This document shows, piece by piece, positions 1 through 9,773 of a stretch of DNA of 64,000 nucleotides. The notes under the pieces are model-generated. The model did no database searches, was not told where the DNA came from, and was given only the letters and a program-made list of their open reading frames with translations. The DNA is from Sepiola atlantica (lineage: Eukaryota > Mollusca > Cephalopoda > Sepiida > Sepiolidae). The stretch is from positions 81,645,094-81,709,093 of the forward strand of contig OY744523.1 in assembly GCA_963556195.1 (NCBI GenBank). Direction: 5' to 3'. The position numbers and the translations under genes were made by a program. How positions within the stretch are numbered: the first letter of the stretch is position 1; each line of letters starts with the position of its first letter.

Positions 1-545
1 TTAACATTTTCGTCCTAACATACAGACGAATTTCAACTTGACTGCGATAAGTATGTCTCAATCAAGAAAGAAAAAAGAAAAAAAAGAAATATTTTCTGAA
101 GATAGTATATATTACCGAAAGTACTCAAGTTTATAAAAAAAATGTTTTTAAAGTAAATAAATAATTTATTTTTAAAAACAAATAATTTGCGTTGTGCAAG
201 GTTTTCTAAATATTTTATAAAAAAATATTCTCTTTATTATCGCCATTTCGCCAACGTTTCCAATGTATGTCTTTTCAAAATATCTTTCCACGCAACCACC
301 TGATACACACAGCCATATTAACATTTTCGTCCTAACATACAGACGAATTTCAACTTGACTGCGATAAGTATGTCTCAATCAAGAAAAAAAAAGAAAAAAA
401 AGAAATATTCTTCTGAAGATGGTATATATTACCGAAAGTACTCAAGTTTATAAAAAAAATTTTTAAAGGTAAATAAATAATTTATTTTTAAAAACAAATA
501 ATTTGCGTTGTGCAAGGTTTTCTAAATATTTTATTAAAAATATTC
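1..545. repeat. 317-bp tandem repeat, about 1.7 copies
   Basis: The block beginning TTAACATTTTCGTCC at position 1 starts again at 318 and runs nearly unchanged until it meets the microsatellite at about 545. The unit is 317 bp. Differences are mostly A-run lengths and single substitutions. The short ORFs on the minus strand here are low-complexity shadows. I do not recognise the repeat; it could be a satellite or a duplicated piece of the sequence flanking the adjacent PLE. Confidence 0.85.
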
Positions 546-549
546 TCTT

Positions 550-621
<72 letters not shown>

Positions 622-701
622 TAAAACAATATATAGATATATATACACACTAAAACAATATATATGAAAACACACACTAAAACAATATATATATACACTA
701 A

Positions 702-753
<52 letters not shown>

Positions 754-897
754 TAAAACAATATATATATATACACACACTAAAACAATATATATATACA
801 CACACTAAAACAATATATATATATATATACATATACACACACACTAAAACAATATATATATATTTATATATACACACACTAAAACAATATATATATA
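545..897. repeat. TA microsatellite with interspersed ACACACTAAAACAATA minisatellite
   Basis: Long (TA)n runs alternate with about ten copies of a unit close to ACACACTAAAACAATATA. The translated Tyr-Ile repeat ORFs on the minus strand are products of this low-complexity DNA, not genes. It directly abuts the upstream pLTR of PLE-A. Confidence 0.9.
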
Positions 898-1210
898 CAC
901 AGAAGAAAGGCACTTCTGATAAATTGGGCAGAACAAAATACATAAGTCATAACCGCAGAGTACCCAGAATACGGACTCTTAGGATTTCGGATTTCACAAT
1001 GATGAATTCGCCTTCCGAATTTCGGATTGAACTGTATGGTATCCCGACTGTGGCCCTAAACTCTATTTCCATTATTGCATGTTTTAATTATGGATGGTTT
1101 TTATATTTATGTATATAACTGTTTTTAAATTTTTAATTCGTAAATTTTTTAAATTTTTCAAATTTTTAATTCTAATTTTTATTTTAAAATTTTTTTAAAT
1201 TTTTAATTCT

Positions 1211-2088
1211 AATCTAAAATTTCAAATGTGGAGTACCCCATATCCCCATTTTTCCTTCTCTTGCCTTTTATCTTTTATTTTTATTTTTACACAATTTTGT
1301 TATCATTTATTTTATCTAACAGTGTATTTATTTCATCTTTATTTATATTTATTTTTCTTCATTTTTCTTTATTTTTCTTTATTTTTCTTTATTTTTTATT
1401 TTTCTTTATTTTTCTTTATTATTTTTCTTTATTATTTTTCTTCATTTTTCATTTTTCATTTGTCTTTATTTTTCTTTATTTTTCTTCATTATTATTCTTT
1501 TTCATCTTTCTTTATCCCCCCTTTTATTATTAGTACCTTAATTTTTTTATGATTAGTACCATTACGACTTCATAAATTTATAAATGGTGTGACTACAATT
1601 TATTTAATTATAAGTTTTATTTTTAATGATTTATTAAATTTTTAATTCTAATCTAAAATTTCAAATGTGGAGTACCCCATATCCCCATTTTTCCTTCTCT
1701 TGCCTTTTATCTTTTATTTTTATTTTTACACAATTTTGTTATCATTTATTTTATCTAACAGTGTATTTATTTCATCTTTATTTATATTTATTTTTCTTCA
1801 TTTTTCTTTATTTTTCTTTATTTTTCTTTATTTTTTATTTTTCTTTATTTTTCTTTATTATTTTTCTTTATTATTTTTCTTCATTTTTCATTTTTCATTT
1901 GTCTTTATTTTTCTTTATTTTTCTTCATTATTATTCTTTTTCATCTTTCTTTATCCCCCCCTTTTATTATTAGTACCTTAATTTTTTTATGATTAGTACC
2001 ATTACGACTTCATAAATTTATAAATGGTGTGACTACAATTTATTTAATTATAAGTTTTATTTTTAATGATTTATTATTTAATATTTAA
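1211..2088 (+). repeat. 439-bp tandem duplication inside the upstream pLTR
   Basis: The segment beginning near TCTAATCTAAAATTTC (1211) recurs 439 bp later and includes the pyrimidine-rich run and the ATTAGTACCATTACGACTT stretch. The downstream pLTR has a single copy (about 5218-5660), so the duplication is specific to the upstream pLTR. Confidence 0.85.
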
Positions 2089-2548
2089 TATTTTTAGAAA
2101 TAATTTATTACATTAGCATATTATTTCAATATAATTTTTAATTTTATAATTTTATAATTTATATATTTTTTAACTTAATATAATTTTATTTTTATTTTTA
2201 TTTTTATTTTTATTTTTATTTTTATTTTTAACGTTATCTCCATTTACTTTCGATAAGATATATAGCGTCTCTATTAGTTAAATTTGAATACTTTCCATAA
2301 CGGCCACGTAATTCCACGCACGTGACAATTTAAACATGCTAGGTTCCCATCTGTCCAACTGTTAACGTTATTCCCATTTAATTTCTTGCTTTTTCGATGT
2401 ACAGCGTTGCTGTTGTTTTGATCTGTAACTTTTCCATAACTGACTACGAATATTCCACGCACGTGACAATTTTAAATCTGAAAGTGTTCCATCTTTCCAA
2501 CGGACAATATTTTGAAATTCCTGGCGGTTGTTCTCACTCATTAAGCTA

Positions 2549-2612
2549 TACGACTCCGCTGATTAAGGTCCGATTTTCTCGGATCTGAAACCTTGGTCCG
2601 GATGTTGTTGTA
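2549..2612 (+). ncRNA. Hammerhead ribozyme remnant in upstream pLTR (core mutated)
   Basis: This is the positional equivalent of the ribozyme at 6108-6171. Stem I strands TCCG/CGGA, the 8-bp stem II and GAAA (2587-2590) are retained, but the conserved CTGANGA box reads CTGATTA (2559-2565), losing the invariant G. By known hammerhead rules this copy should be inactive. It lies about 130 bp upstream of the PLE-A start codon. Confidence 0.75.
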
Positions 2613-2729
2613 ACACTTTATTTAATATTAATAAATATCATGCTCTTATTAATTATTTAGTTAATTTTACTTTTGCATTAATAATTGAGCACTCTGCTGG
2701 GAAACTCTCCCAATTAAGAAATACGGAAT

Positions 2730-4952
2730 ATGGCCCCCAGGAGGTCGTACAGTAGTATACTGACAACCCGACGGTCGAGCACTCTCGAGAGATTTACCCA
2801 CACTACAGAAGCAAGCTTTATTTTACACGACCAGAACAACTCACAGAGAATGGAAAAATACACACTTAAATACTCGCCTAAAAATATCCCGACGCCGAGT
2901 AATCAAGTATACACCAGAACCCTCCTTACTAAAATTGAAGAAGTCGTCAAAAAGATGAGATGGAAAATTTGGAATAGCAACAGGGAACAGCCATTAAAAG
3001 AATACTATGGCCTCAAATCCATTAAATACCTGAGCAAAATACAAGACTTGGATGAATTCGAAAAAGACCTGCTAGATATAATCCCGTCTTTGGTATTCCA
3101 TAACCGACCAAATAACTTTCAACAGACTCTTAAAACAGACATCAGAAACCTAAAACGTAGCAAGGATGCACTGGTCTTCTCGGACAAAACCAACAATATA
3201 TACAGAATGACACCAGAAAAGAAATCCCTGCTGACGAACAACACTATCTCCGAGAAATACCAACTAGCTAACCGAGGGACCTACCAAAATATCAACGGAG
3301 AAGTTACGGATCTGGCTACGAAATTGGGTATTGAATATAGGACCAACCTCTTAGCAAAGAGGAAAGCCTTTATCACTTTGAAGGACCATAAGGAAAACTT
3401 TGCAAATAGACCGACTTGTAGACTAATAAACCCAGCAAAGAGCGAGATCGGCATGCCTAGCAAAATAATAATTAAAAATATTGTTAAAACAATTAAAGCT
3501 AATTCCATTCTCAGGCTCTGGGACAATACTAACACCGTTCTACACTGGTTCAAAGACATCCCAAACAAACAAAGATGCAAATTTACCCAATTTGATATAG
3601 TGGATTTCTACCCCTCCATCACTAAAGAATTACTAGATAAAGCACTAAATTTTGCATCCACTTACAAAAATATCAGCGAGTTTGAATTGGAAACAATTAT
3701 GCATGCCAGACAAACCTTACTGTTTTCCAAAGGAAAAAGCTGGGTGAAGAAATCCAACCCCGAGGACCCTTTTGACGTGGCGATGGGTGCCTATGATAGT
3801 GCGGATGTCTGCGATTTAGTCGGTCTGTTCATTTTAAACTCACTCGGATGCAAATTTCCCAACCATTCTTTCGGATTATACAGAGACGACGGACTGTGCC
3901 TCTCTAGAGACAGCAATGGTAACACACTAGACAGACTCAGGAAGGACATGATAAATTTTTTTCTTAGTTTAGGTTTAAAAATCACCATTGACACAAACAT
4001 CAATACAGTACATTTCCTAGACACTACACTAAACCTAGCAGCCGATACACACAGTCCATTCCATAAACCGAACGAAACGCTCCATTATATCAATAAGGGT
4101 TCCTGTCACCCCCCCTCAATTTTCAGGAATATGGTCCCTAACATCAGTAGAAGAATTTCTGATCTCTCATCCAACCGAGAAATTTTTGAACAATCGGCGC
4201 CATACTATAATGAGGCACTCCTTAAGAGCGGATTCAAAGATAAAATTTCACATATGCCCACCCAACACTGTAACACTAGGAACCGCAACAGAAATAGGAA
4301 CATTATCTGGTTCTCTTCTCCTTTTTCTCTAAACTACAAAACTAAAGTAGGCCAAACCTTCCTTAAATTATTAGATAGACACTTCCCACCACAGCACAAA
4401 TTCCACAAATATTTTAACAGGAACTCTATAAAAACTAGTTACTCATGCTTCCCATCTATGAAGAAAATGATAACAGCCGAACCTAAACCAATAGAGGATA
4501 CAGCCTGCTCCTGTACAACCAGAGATCAATGCCCCTTGGATGGGAACTGCAAAGTAACATCAATAGTATACGAGGCGAGCATTTCCAGACAACCAACGGA
4601 CAAGAAGGAGATATACATTGGGATGACAAAGGGCATGTTTAAGCAAATACTATATGCCCACAGGCATACCTTCAAATATAGAGATAGAGTAAATACAGCT
4701 TTAGAGGCCCGTGTATGGGAACTAAAGGATGAGGGAACACCTTTTACCATCAGTTGGAAATTAATAGAAAGACGGAAACCATATTTCCCAATATCAGGCC
4801 GCTGTGCACTTTGCGATGCTGAAAAATATAACATCTTGCGAGCCATCAATGACCCTAACATTATATGCCTAAACAAAAAAGGGGAGATATATAAGGACTG
4901 TATCCACAGAAGAAAGGCACTTCTGATAAATTGGGCAGAACAAAATACATAA
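2730..4952 (+). CDS. PLE-A polyprotein: reverse transcriptase plus C-terminal GIY-YIG domain
   Basis: This is an uninterrupted 740-codon ORF starting at the first ATG after the pLTR. Reverse transcriptase motifs in order: AFITLKDHKENFANRP with RLINPAKSEIG (about residues 213-241), FDIVDFYPSI (about 288) and catalytic YRDD (384-387). A Cys-rich linker CSCTTRDQCPLDGNC (593-607) precedes the GIY-YIG domain (VYEAS about 613, EIYIGMT about 627). Family knowledge: PLEs prime cDNA at nicks, and GIY-YIG is the endonuclease. Odd points: the usual Arg in the FK.RY..H segment is Ile (FKQILYAH), and the usual His in TALxxHxWELK is Arg (TALEARVWELK). The endonuclease may therefore be impaired although the ORF is open. 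The C-terminal CALCDAEKY segment resembles PLE-D's CRLCLNEKY. Function is inferred from motifs. Confidence 0.92.
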   Translation: MAPRRSYSSILTTRRSSTLERFTHTTEASFILHDQNNSQRMEKYTLKYSPKNIPTPSNQVYTRTLLTKIEEVVKKMRWKIWNSNREQPLKEYYGLKSIKYLSKIQDLDEFEKDLLDIIPSLVFHNRPNNFQQTLKTDIRNLKRSKDALVFSDKTNNIYRMTPEKKSLLTNNTISEKYQLANRGTYQNINGEVTDLATKLGIEYRTNLLAKRKAFITLKDHKENFANRPTCRLINPAKSEIGMPSKIIIKNIVKTIKANSILRLWDNTNTVLHWFKDIPNKQRCKFTQFDIVDFYPSITKELLDKALNFASTYKNISEFELETIMHARQTLLFSKGKSWVKKSNPEDPFDVAMGAYDSADVCDLVGLFILNSLGCKFPNHSFGLYRDDGLCLSRDSNGNTLDRLRKDMINFFLSLGLKITIDTNINTVHFLDTTLNLAADTHSPFHKPNETLHYINKGSCHPPSIFRNMVPNISRRISDLSSNREIFEQSAPYYNEALLKSGFKDKISHMPTQHCNTRNRNRNRNIIWFSSPFSLNYKTKVGQTFLKLLDRHFPPQHKFHKYFNRNSIKTSYSCFPSMKKMITAEPKPIEDTACSCTTRDQCPLDGNCKVTSIVYEASISRQPTDKKEIYIGMTKGMFKQILYAHRHTFKYRDRVNTALEARVWELKDEGTPFTISWKLIERRKPYFPISGRCALCDAEKYNILRAINDPNIICLNKKGEIYKDCIHRRKALLINWAEQNT

Positions 4953-6286
4953 GTCATAACCGCAGAGTACCCAGAATACGGACTTTTAGGATTTCGGATT
5001 TCACAATGATGAATTCGCCTTCCGAATTTCGGATTGAACTGTATGGTATCCCGACTGTGGCCCTAAACTCTATTTCCATTATTGCATGTTTTAATTATGG
5101 ATGGTTTTTATATTTATGTATATAACTATTTTTAAATTTTTAATTTGTAAATTTTTTAAATTTTTAAAATTTTTAATTCTAATTTTTATTTAAAAATTTT
5201 TTAAAATTTTTAATTCTAATCTAAAATTTCAAATGTGGAGTACCCCATATCCCCATTTTTCCTTCTCTTGCCTTTTATCTTTTATTTTTATTTTTACACA
5301 ATTTTGTTATCATTTATTTTATCTAACAGTGTATTTATTTCATCTTTATTTATATTTATTTTTCTTCATTTTTCTTTATTTTTTCGTTATTTTTCTTTAT
5401 TTTTCTTTATTTTTCTTTATTTTTCTTTATTATTTTTCTTTATTATTTTTCTTCATTTTTCATTTTTCATTTGTCTTTATTTTTCTTTATTTTTCTTCAT
5501 TATTATTCTTTTTCATCTTTCTTTATCCCCCCTTTTATTATTAGTACCTTAATTTTTTTATGATTAGTACCATTACGACTTTATAAATTTATAAATGGTG
5601 TGACTACAATTTATTTAATTATAAGTTTTATTTTTAATGATTTATTATTTAATATTTAATATTTTTAGAAATAATTTATTACATTAGCATATTATTTCAA
5701 TATAATTTTTAATTTTATAATTTTATAATTTATATATTTTTTAACTTAATATAATTTTATTTTTATTTTTATTTTTATTTTTATTTTTAACGTTATCTCC
5801 ATTTACTTTCGATAAGATATATAGCGTCTCTATTAGTTAAATTTGAATACTTTCCATAACGGCCACGTAATTCCACGCACGTGACAATTTAAACATACTA
5901 GGTTCCCATCTGTCCAACTGTTAACGTTATTCCCATTTAATTTCTTGCTTTTTCGATGTACAGCGTTGCTGTTGTTTTGATCTGTAACTTTTCCATAACT
6001 GACTACGAATATTCCACGCACGTGACAATTTTAAATCTGAAAGTGTTCCATCTTTCCAACAGACAATATTTTGAAATTCCTGGCGGTTGTTCTCACTCAT
6101 TAAGCTATACGACTCCGCTGATGAAGGTCCGATTTTCTCGGATCTGAAACCTTGGTCCGGATGTTGTTGTAACACTTTATTTAATATTAATAAATATCAT
6201 GCTCTTATTAATTATTTAGTTAATTTTACTTTTGCATTAATTACTTTTGCATTTTCTGCTGGGAAACTCTCCCAATTAAGAAATAC

Positions 6287-6288
<2 letters not shown>
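4905..6288 (+). repeat. PLE-A downstream pLTR
   Basis: It starts in the ORF's last codons and ends at AAATACGG, where (TA)n begins. It holds the pyrimidine-rich tract, a region of repeated TTTTA units, two CCACGCACGTGACAATTT motifs about 140 bp apart (a small internal duplication) and the intact hammerhead fold near its 3' end. Confidence 0.88.
6108..6171 (+). ncRNA. Type I hammerhead ribozyme in PLE-A pLTR
   Basis: All core elements are present. CTGATGA is at 6118-6124. Stem II is AGGTCCGA/TCGGATCT (8 bp, one G-U pair, 5-nt loop, 6125-6145). GAAA is at 6146-6149. Stem III is very short (A6149-T6156, C6150-G6155, C6151-G6154, 2-nt loop). The cleavage triplet GTC ends at 6157. Stem I is TCCG (6114-6117) with CGGA (6158-6161), extendable by TAC/GTA across an internal loop. 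A tiny stem III and open stem I are the published pattern of PLE hammerheads. Predicted cleavage is between 6157 and 6158. The fold was worked out by eye. Confidence 0.82.

Positions 6289-6365
<77 letters not shown>
6289..6365. repeat. (TA)n microsatellite
   Basis: An uninterrupted TA dinucleotide run that begins exactly at the end of the PLE-A downstream pLTR. Confidence 0.95.
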
Positions 6366-6368
<3 letters not shown>

Positions 6369-7723
6369 TAGTAAGTTTTTGAAAGGCTGTGGGCAATGCA
6401 ATTTCGGGTAAGATGCAAGTTGAAAGGAAAGGAACAAAAACAATAACAATAAATCGAATACGATATAAGACTTACTATTTATTTTTCCTTTTTTTTTTCC
6501 TTTTTTTTTTTTTCTTACATAACAGCAAGAGTGTTTTAGCTGTTCGTGTGATGTCCGGGTGATTAAAAATCACTATTTGATATTTCGGGAAAAGACATCC
6601 CTTTTTCAAAAATAATTAGACCAGAAGAAGAATAATATTTTATTCTTCTCCGACTCTGTAGAGAATAATACAAAACAAAATGGCTGCCAGATATAGACCG
6701 CAGCAAAAAAGCAGTTTCACAGGGAATATAAATTAAGTTAAGTTTTATTTTAATATTATGTTAAATATATGATTGGTGTTTAGAATATTAGTGTAATGTT
6801 GGTTAGGTGTATGGTGTTCGATAAACTATTAGTTTTGATAATATATATATATCATTTTTTTATTTTATTTTTTATTTATTTTTTTATTTGAATATTTACT
6901 TTGTTTTATCTTCGTATTTTTATTTTGTTTATCTTTCTATCGTAATTTAAGAATTTTAATATAAAGAAAAGTAATTAGTCTCATGTTTTAAATATTCTAG
7001 ATCTATCTACTTATCGATTTCGATTATCATCTATTAAAGAAGTGTTATTAATTACTAATTGTGAGTTTCGTCAAATTAGATTAACGAATTAACTTATTAA
7101 CTTGATATATTTATTATAAGATAAAGGGGAGTAACTCTGGATTTTTTAAAATATTTTTTTATAATTAATTTTTTTAATTTTTTTTTTTTTTAATTTTTTT
7201 TGGTGGAGATCTGTATAACAATATTAGTATATATATACAACATATATACACATAATGCATATATACATATATATATACATATCTATGTATTATTGTTTGT
7301 TTAATTGTTTATCTATATATATTCATCAATTTCTTTACATATTTGTTTTTTTTTTTTTTTTTGTTTTGTTTTTTTTAATTTATTTATTTTCTTATTATTA
7401 TTTACTTGTTTAATTTATTTTATGAATTATTTATTTAATATTTGCATGTTATTTGTATACATTCTATATTTGTTTGGATTTATTAATTAATAATGCTAGG
7501 TTATGGAGTGACTTATTTTGGTGGGTTAGAAGAGTATGCTGAATATGGTTTTTGGTTTGTGGTTGAAAGTGTGTAAGGATGGAAGTTCATATGGGGAGGG
7601 GCCTGTTTGATTGTTTGGGTGTGTGGTGAGTTTATTATAGGAGGTGAGTAATGAGTGAAGTGGTGGAAACGGACTCTGTTAAGTGTTAGATATGGGGGTT
7701 GGTTGGTGGATGGGGGGTAGATA
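6366..7723. other. AT-rich stretch without recognisable gene
   Basis: T-rich and A-rich sequence with a Phe-rich spurious ORF near 7305. The last 220 bp are G-rich on the plus strand and probably belong to the 3' flank of the minus-strand PLE-B fragment. Nothing else is supported. Confidence 0.6.
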
Positions 7724-8341
7724 TTATAGAATGAAAGGTGAGTAGAGCTCGTGACGTTGATTGAGTGAGGGGTTTATTCTGGAGATGAGGATTGATTCTG
7801 TGATTCTAAGGTCACCAATGTTTCTGACAGACGCTAAGATGGAGACGTGAATATCGCGCTGAGTGTTTGAGCAAATCTCTATGTGTTTGTGGAAAGAGGA
7901 TATACGGGTATTCAAGTGCTCCTTTATGCGCAAGTGTAGCGATCTTGTAGTGTTGCCGATGAAAATTTTTTTGCATTTATTACACTGTAGTTTGTAAACA
8001 CAGTTAGTGCGAAGGCACAGACCTGTGTTGGAGATAGGGCAATTGGCCAGGGAGCAGGGTTTGGGTGTGTGGTTAGTGTTTTTATTAGATAGATGTTGGC
8101 GTAAGGAGGTGCCAGTATGTGTTAGTTGTATGTTAAGGTTTTCCTTATGTATTGCCTTGCGGATGGAGGTGGTGATCTTATCGCTGAAGAAAGGGAGTTT
8201 TAAGAAGCATGTGTTAGCGAGGGTGCGGTGTCTATGTGTTTTGGGCTTATTTAGGTGGGCTATGGTGGGGGCGGGGTAGCCATTATTTTGGAGGGTTTGG
8301 TGGAAGTTTTTAGTGTGTGATATTTTGTCAGCAGCAGAAGA
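7724..8341 (-). pseudogene. PLE-B C-terminal fragment with GIY-YIG endonuclease
   Basis: An open minus-strand frame of about 205 codons follows a Tyr-Ile run contributed by the adjacent (TA)n tract, so its true N-terminus is lost. The opening part (SDKITTSIRKAIHKENL) resembles the end of a PLE reverse transcriptase. Then come paired cysteines (CSLANC...C...C), NCVYKLQCNKC and KIFIGNTTRSLHLRIKEHL, a GIY-YIG pattern with the catalytic-type Arg and the following His kept. The ending RITESILISRINPSLNQRHE is typical of Penelope-group C-termini. This lineage differs from PLE-A and PLE-D. The break coincides with the microsatellite, so the missing RT was removed there or never copied. Confidence 0.8.

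Positions 8342-8405
<64 letters not shown>
8342..8405. repeat. (TA)n microsatellite
   Basis: A pure TA run between the PLE-B fragment and the left flanking repeat of PLE-C. Confidence 0.95.
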
Positions 8406-8411
<6 letters not shown>

Positions 8412-8545
8412 GGAAGTTTCTTCAACCATTAAAACTATATATATATATATAAAAAAAAATTTAGTCCCAAGTCGTTCGGTGGAAAATCACTTTTTTGTAA
8501 GTCTATTTATTTTTTGCAGTCACTATATTAGTTTTCTTCCAAGAA
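8402..8545 (-). repeat. PLE-C 3'-side direct repeat (pLTR-like)
   Basis: The sequence with AGTCTC(G/A)GAAGTTT, a TA run, TTTAGTCCCAAGTCGTTCGG and CAGTCACTATATTAG recurs in the same orientation at 12080-12262, on the other side of PLE-C. The copies differ by several substitutions and TA-run length. Direct repeats on both sides fit pLTRs of a PLE. I found no complete hammerhead core in them. Confidence 0.7.
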
Positions 8546-8994
8546 TTTACGCTAGTCTTAACATTATTTAGGGGATCATCAGTTGTTTACCATGAAAAAC
8601 TGTTTTTGGAATTTAAAAACAAAACAGTATTTAATTTATTGGCTTCCTAGCAGAGTTGATCAGACCCTACTTTCCTAAAAAAACAAGAACAAAAACATTC
8701 CGTATATTAGATCTTTTTGTTCCATATAAATGTTTTGCTAACTTATTTAGTTATTAAAAAATGTCCTAATACCTGTGTTGGTCGTCTGTGTCTAAGAAAA
8801 TGTATCCGTTATTTACAAAAAAATGCTGTATTTTAAAGTGTTCGGACGAATCCATTACACTACTTTGTAGGTGATTTATAGTTTTATGTATTTTTATTTT
8901 TATGATTTTATTATATTTAGTTTTATATTAAAAATATTTAAAAATTAATATATATATATATATATATACATGTATTTTTTAATTTTTTTATTAT

Positions 8995-9035
<41 letters not shown>

Positions 9036-9046
9036 TATTAATAATG

Positions 9047-9115
<69 letters not shown>
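8995..9115. repeat. (AAT)n microsatellite
   Basis: AAT/TAA trinucleotide run of about 120 bp with a short interruption near 9034-9048. Confidence 0.93.
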
Positions 9116-9289
9116 TGTGTTATACATATTCTACATTATTTTTATTTAGATAGTTTTGGATTTGCTCTATCAATTTACTTTGATTAATTTTATATGACTT
9201 AAAAGCGTCAGGATGGCGAGTAATTGCCTTATTTAATTGTCTAAATATTTTATTATGATCGCCACCTTGTTTATTATAATTGCCCCCTT

Positions 9290-9684
9290 ATTATTAAGTC
9301 AGAAATTGGGAGTATAAAATCTACTAATCTTAAGGTAACACGAGCAATCCTCAGAAATTCGGACATAATACTTCCGTAAAAATATAGACAGGGCAGGTAC
9401 TGTTTTTATGTGGCATACACACGATACGAAAAGGGAATTAATTTCTTTTATCAAACAGTTTATATATAAATATTTTATCTTCAATTTTTATATCCAAATC
9501 AAGAAATGTAGCTTGTGTTCCCGTATGTTCACAGTTTAATTTTAACTCTTTAGGATATATTAAATGTTTAGTATTTTAAAACTCTTCGTTATCATTAATG
9601 CATACAAAGTCGTCAATATATCGCCTACATCCATGATAACTATACGCTCTAGATATATCATTTGTATTAATGATGACACACACA

Positions 9685-9773
<89 letters not shown>

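Larger units (their letters stand above)
898..2726 (+). repeat. PLE-A upstream pLTR (with internal 439-bp duplication)
   Basis: It matches 4905-6288 almost base for base, from the ORF tail through an AT-rich, pyrimidine-rich stretch and a zone with CCACGCACGTGACAATTT motifs, to ...AAATACGG. It is longer than the downstream copy because a 439-bp segment is tandemly duplicated (the block at 1226 recurs at 1665). The Phe/Leu-rich ORFs in the TTTTTCTTTATTTTT tract are low-complexity shadows. Confidence 0.88.
898..6288 (+). mobile_element. PLE-A: complete Penelope-like element with direct pLTRs
   Basis: The element has the order pLTR (898-2726), ORF (2730-4952), pLTR (4905-6288). The two pLTRs are direct repeats. 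The upstream one begins inside the last codons of a preceding ORF copy (the bases encoding RKALLINWAEQNT recur at 901-946 and 4910-4952), as expected when PLE copies sit head to tail with the upstream one truncated. The right end stops exactly where a (TA)n tract begins. Direct or inverted pLTRs, hammerhead ribozymes and a C-terminal GIY-YIG are established features of PLEs; all are visible here. Confidence 0.9.

Noticed and set aside
463..943. Tyr-Ile repeat ORFs on the minus strand
   Set aside because: They are translations of TA/ACAC microsatellite DNA; the same pattern recurs at every (TA)n tract in the window.
1226..1981. Phe/Leu-rich overlapping ORFs, also at 5233-5552
   Set aside because: Composition artefacts of the TTTTTCTTTATTTTT tract in the pLTRs, open in two frames at once and without any domain.
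8570..8600. Minus-strand CTGATGA near 8576-8582
   Set aside because: No stem II followed by GAAA at hammerhead spacing could be found, so it was not called a ribozyme.
8995..9115. Possible CRISPR-like or regularly spaced array
   Set aside because: Simple trinucleotide repeat without unique spacers; no CRISPR is expected in this eukaryotic DNA.
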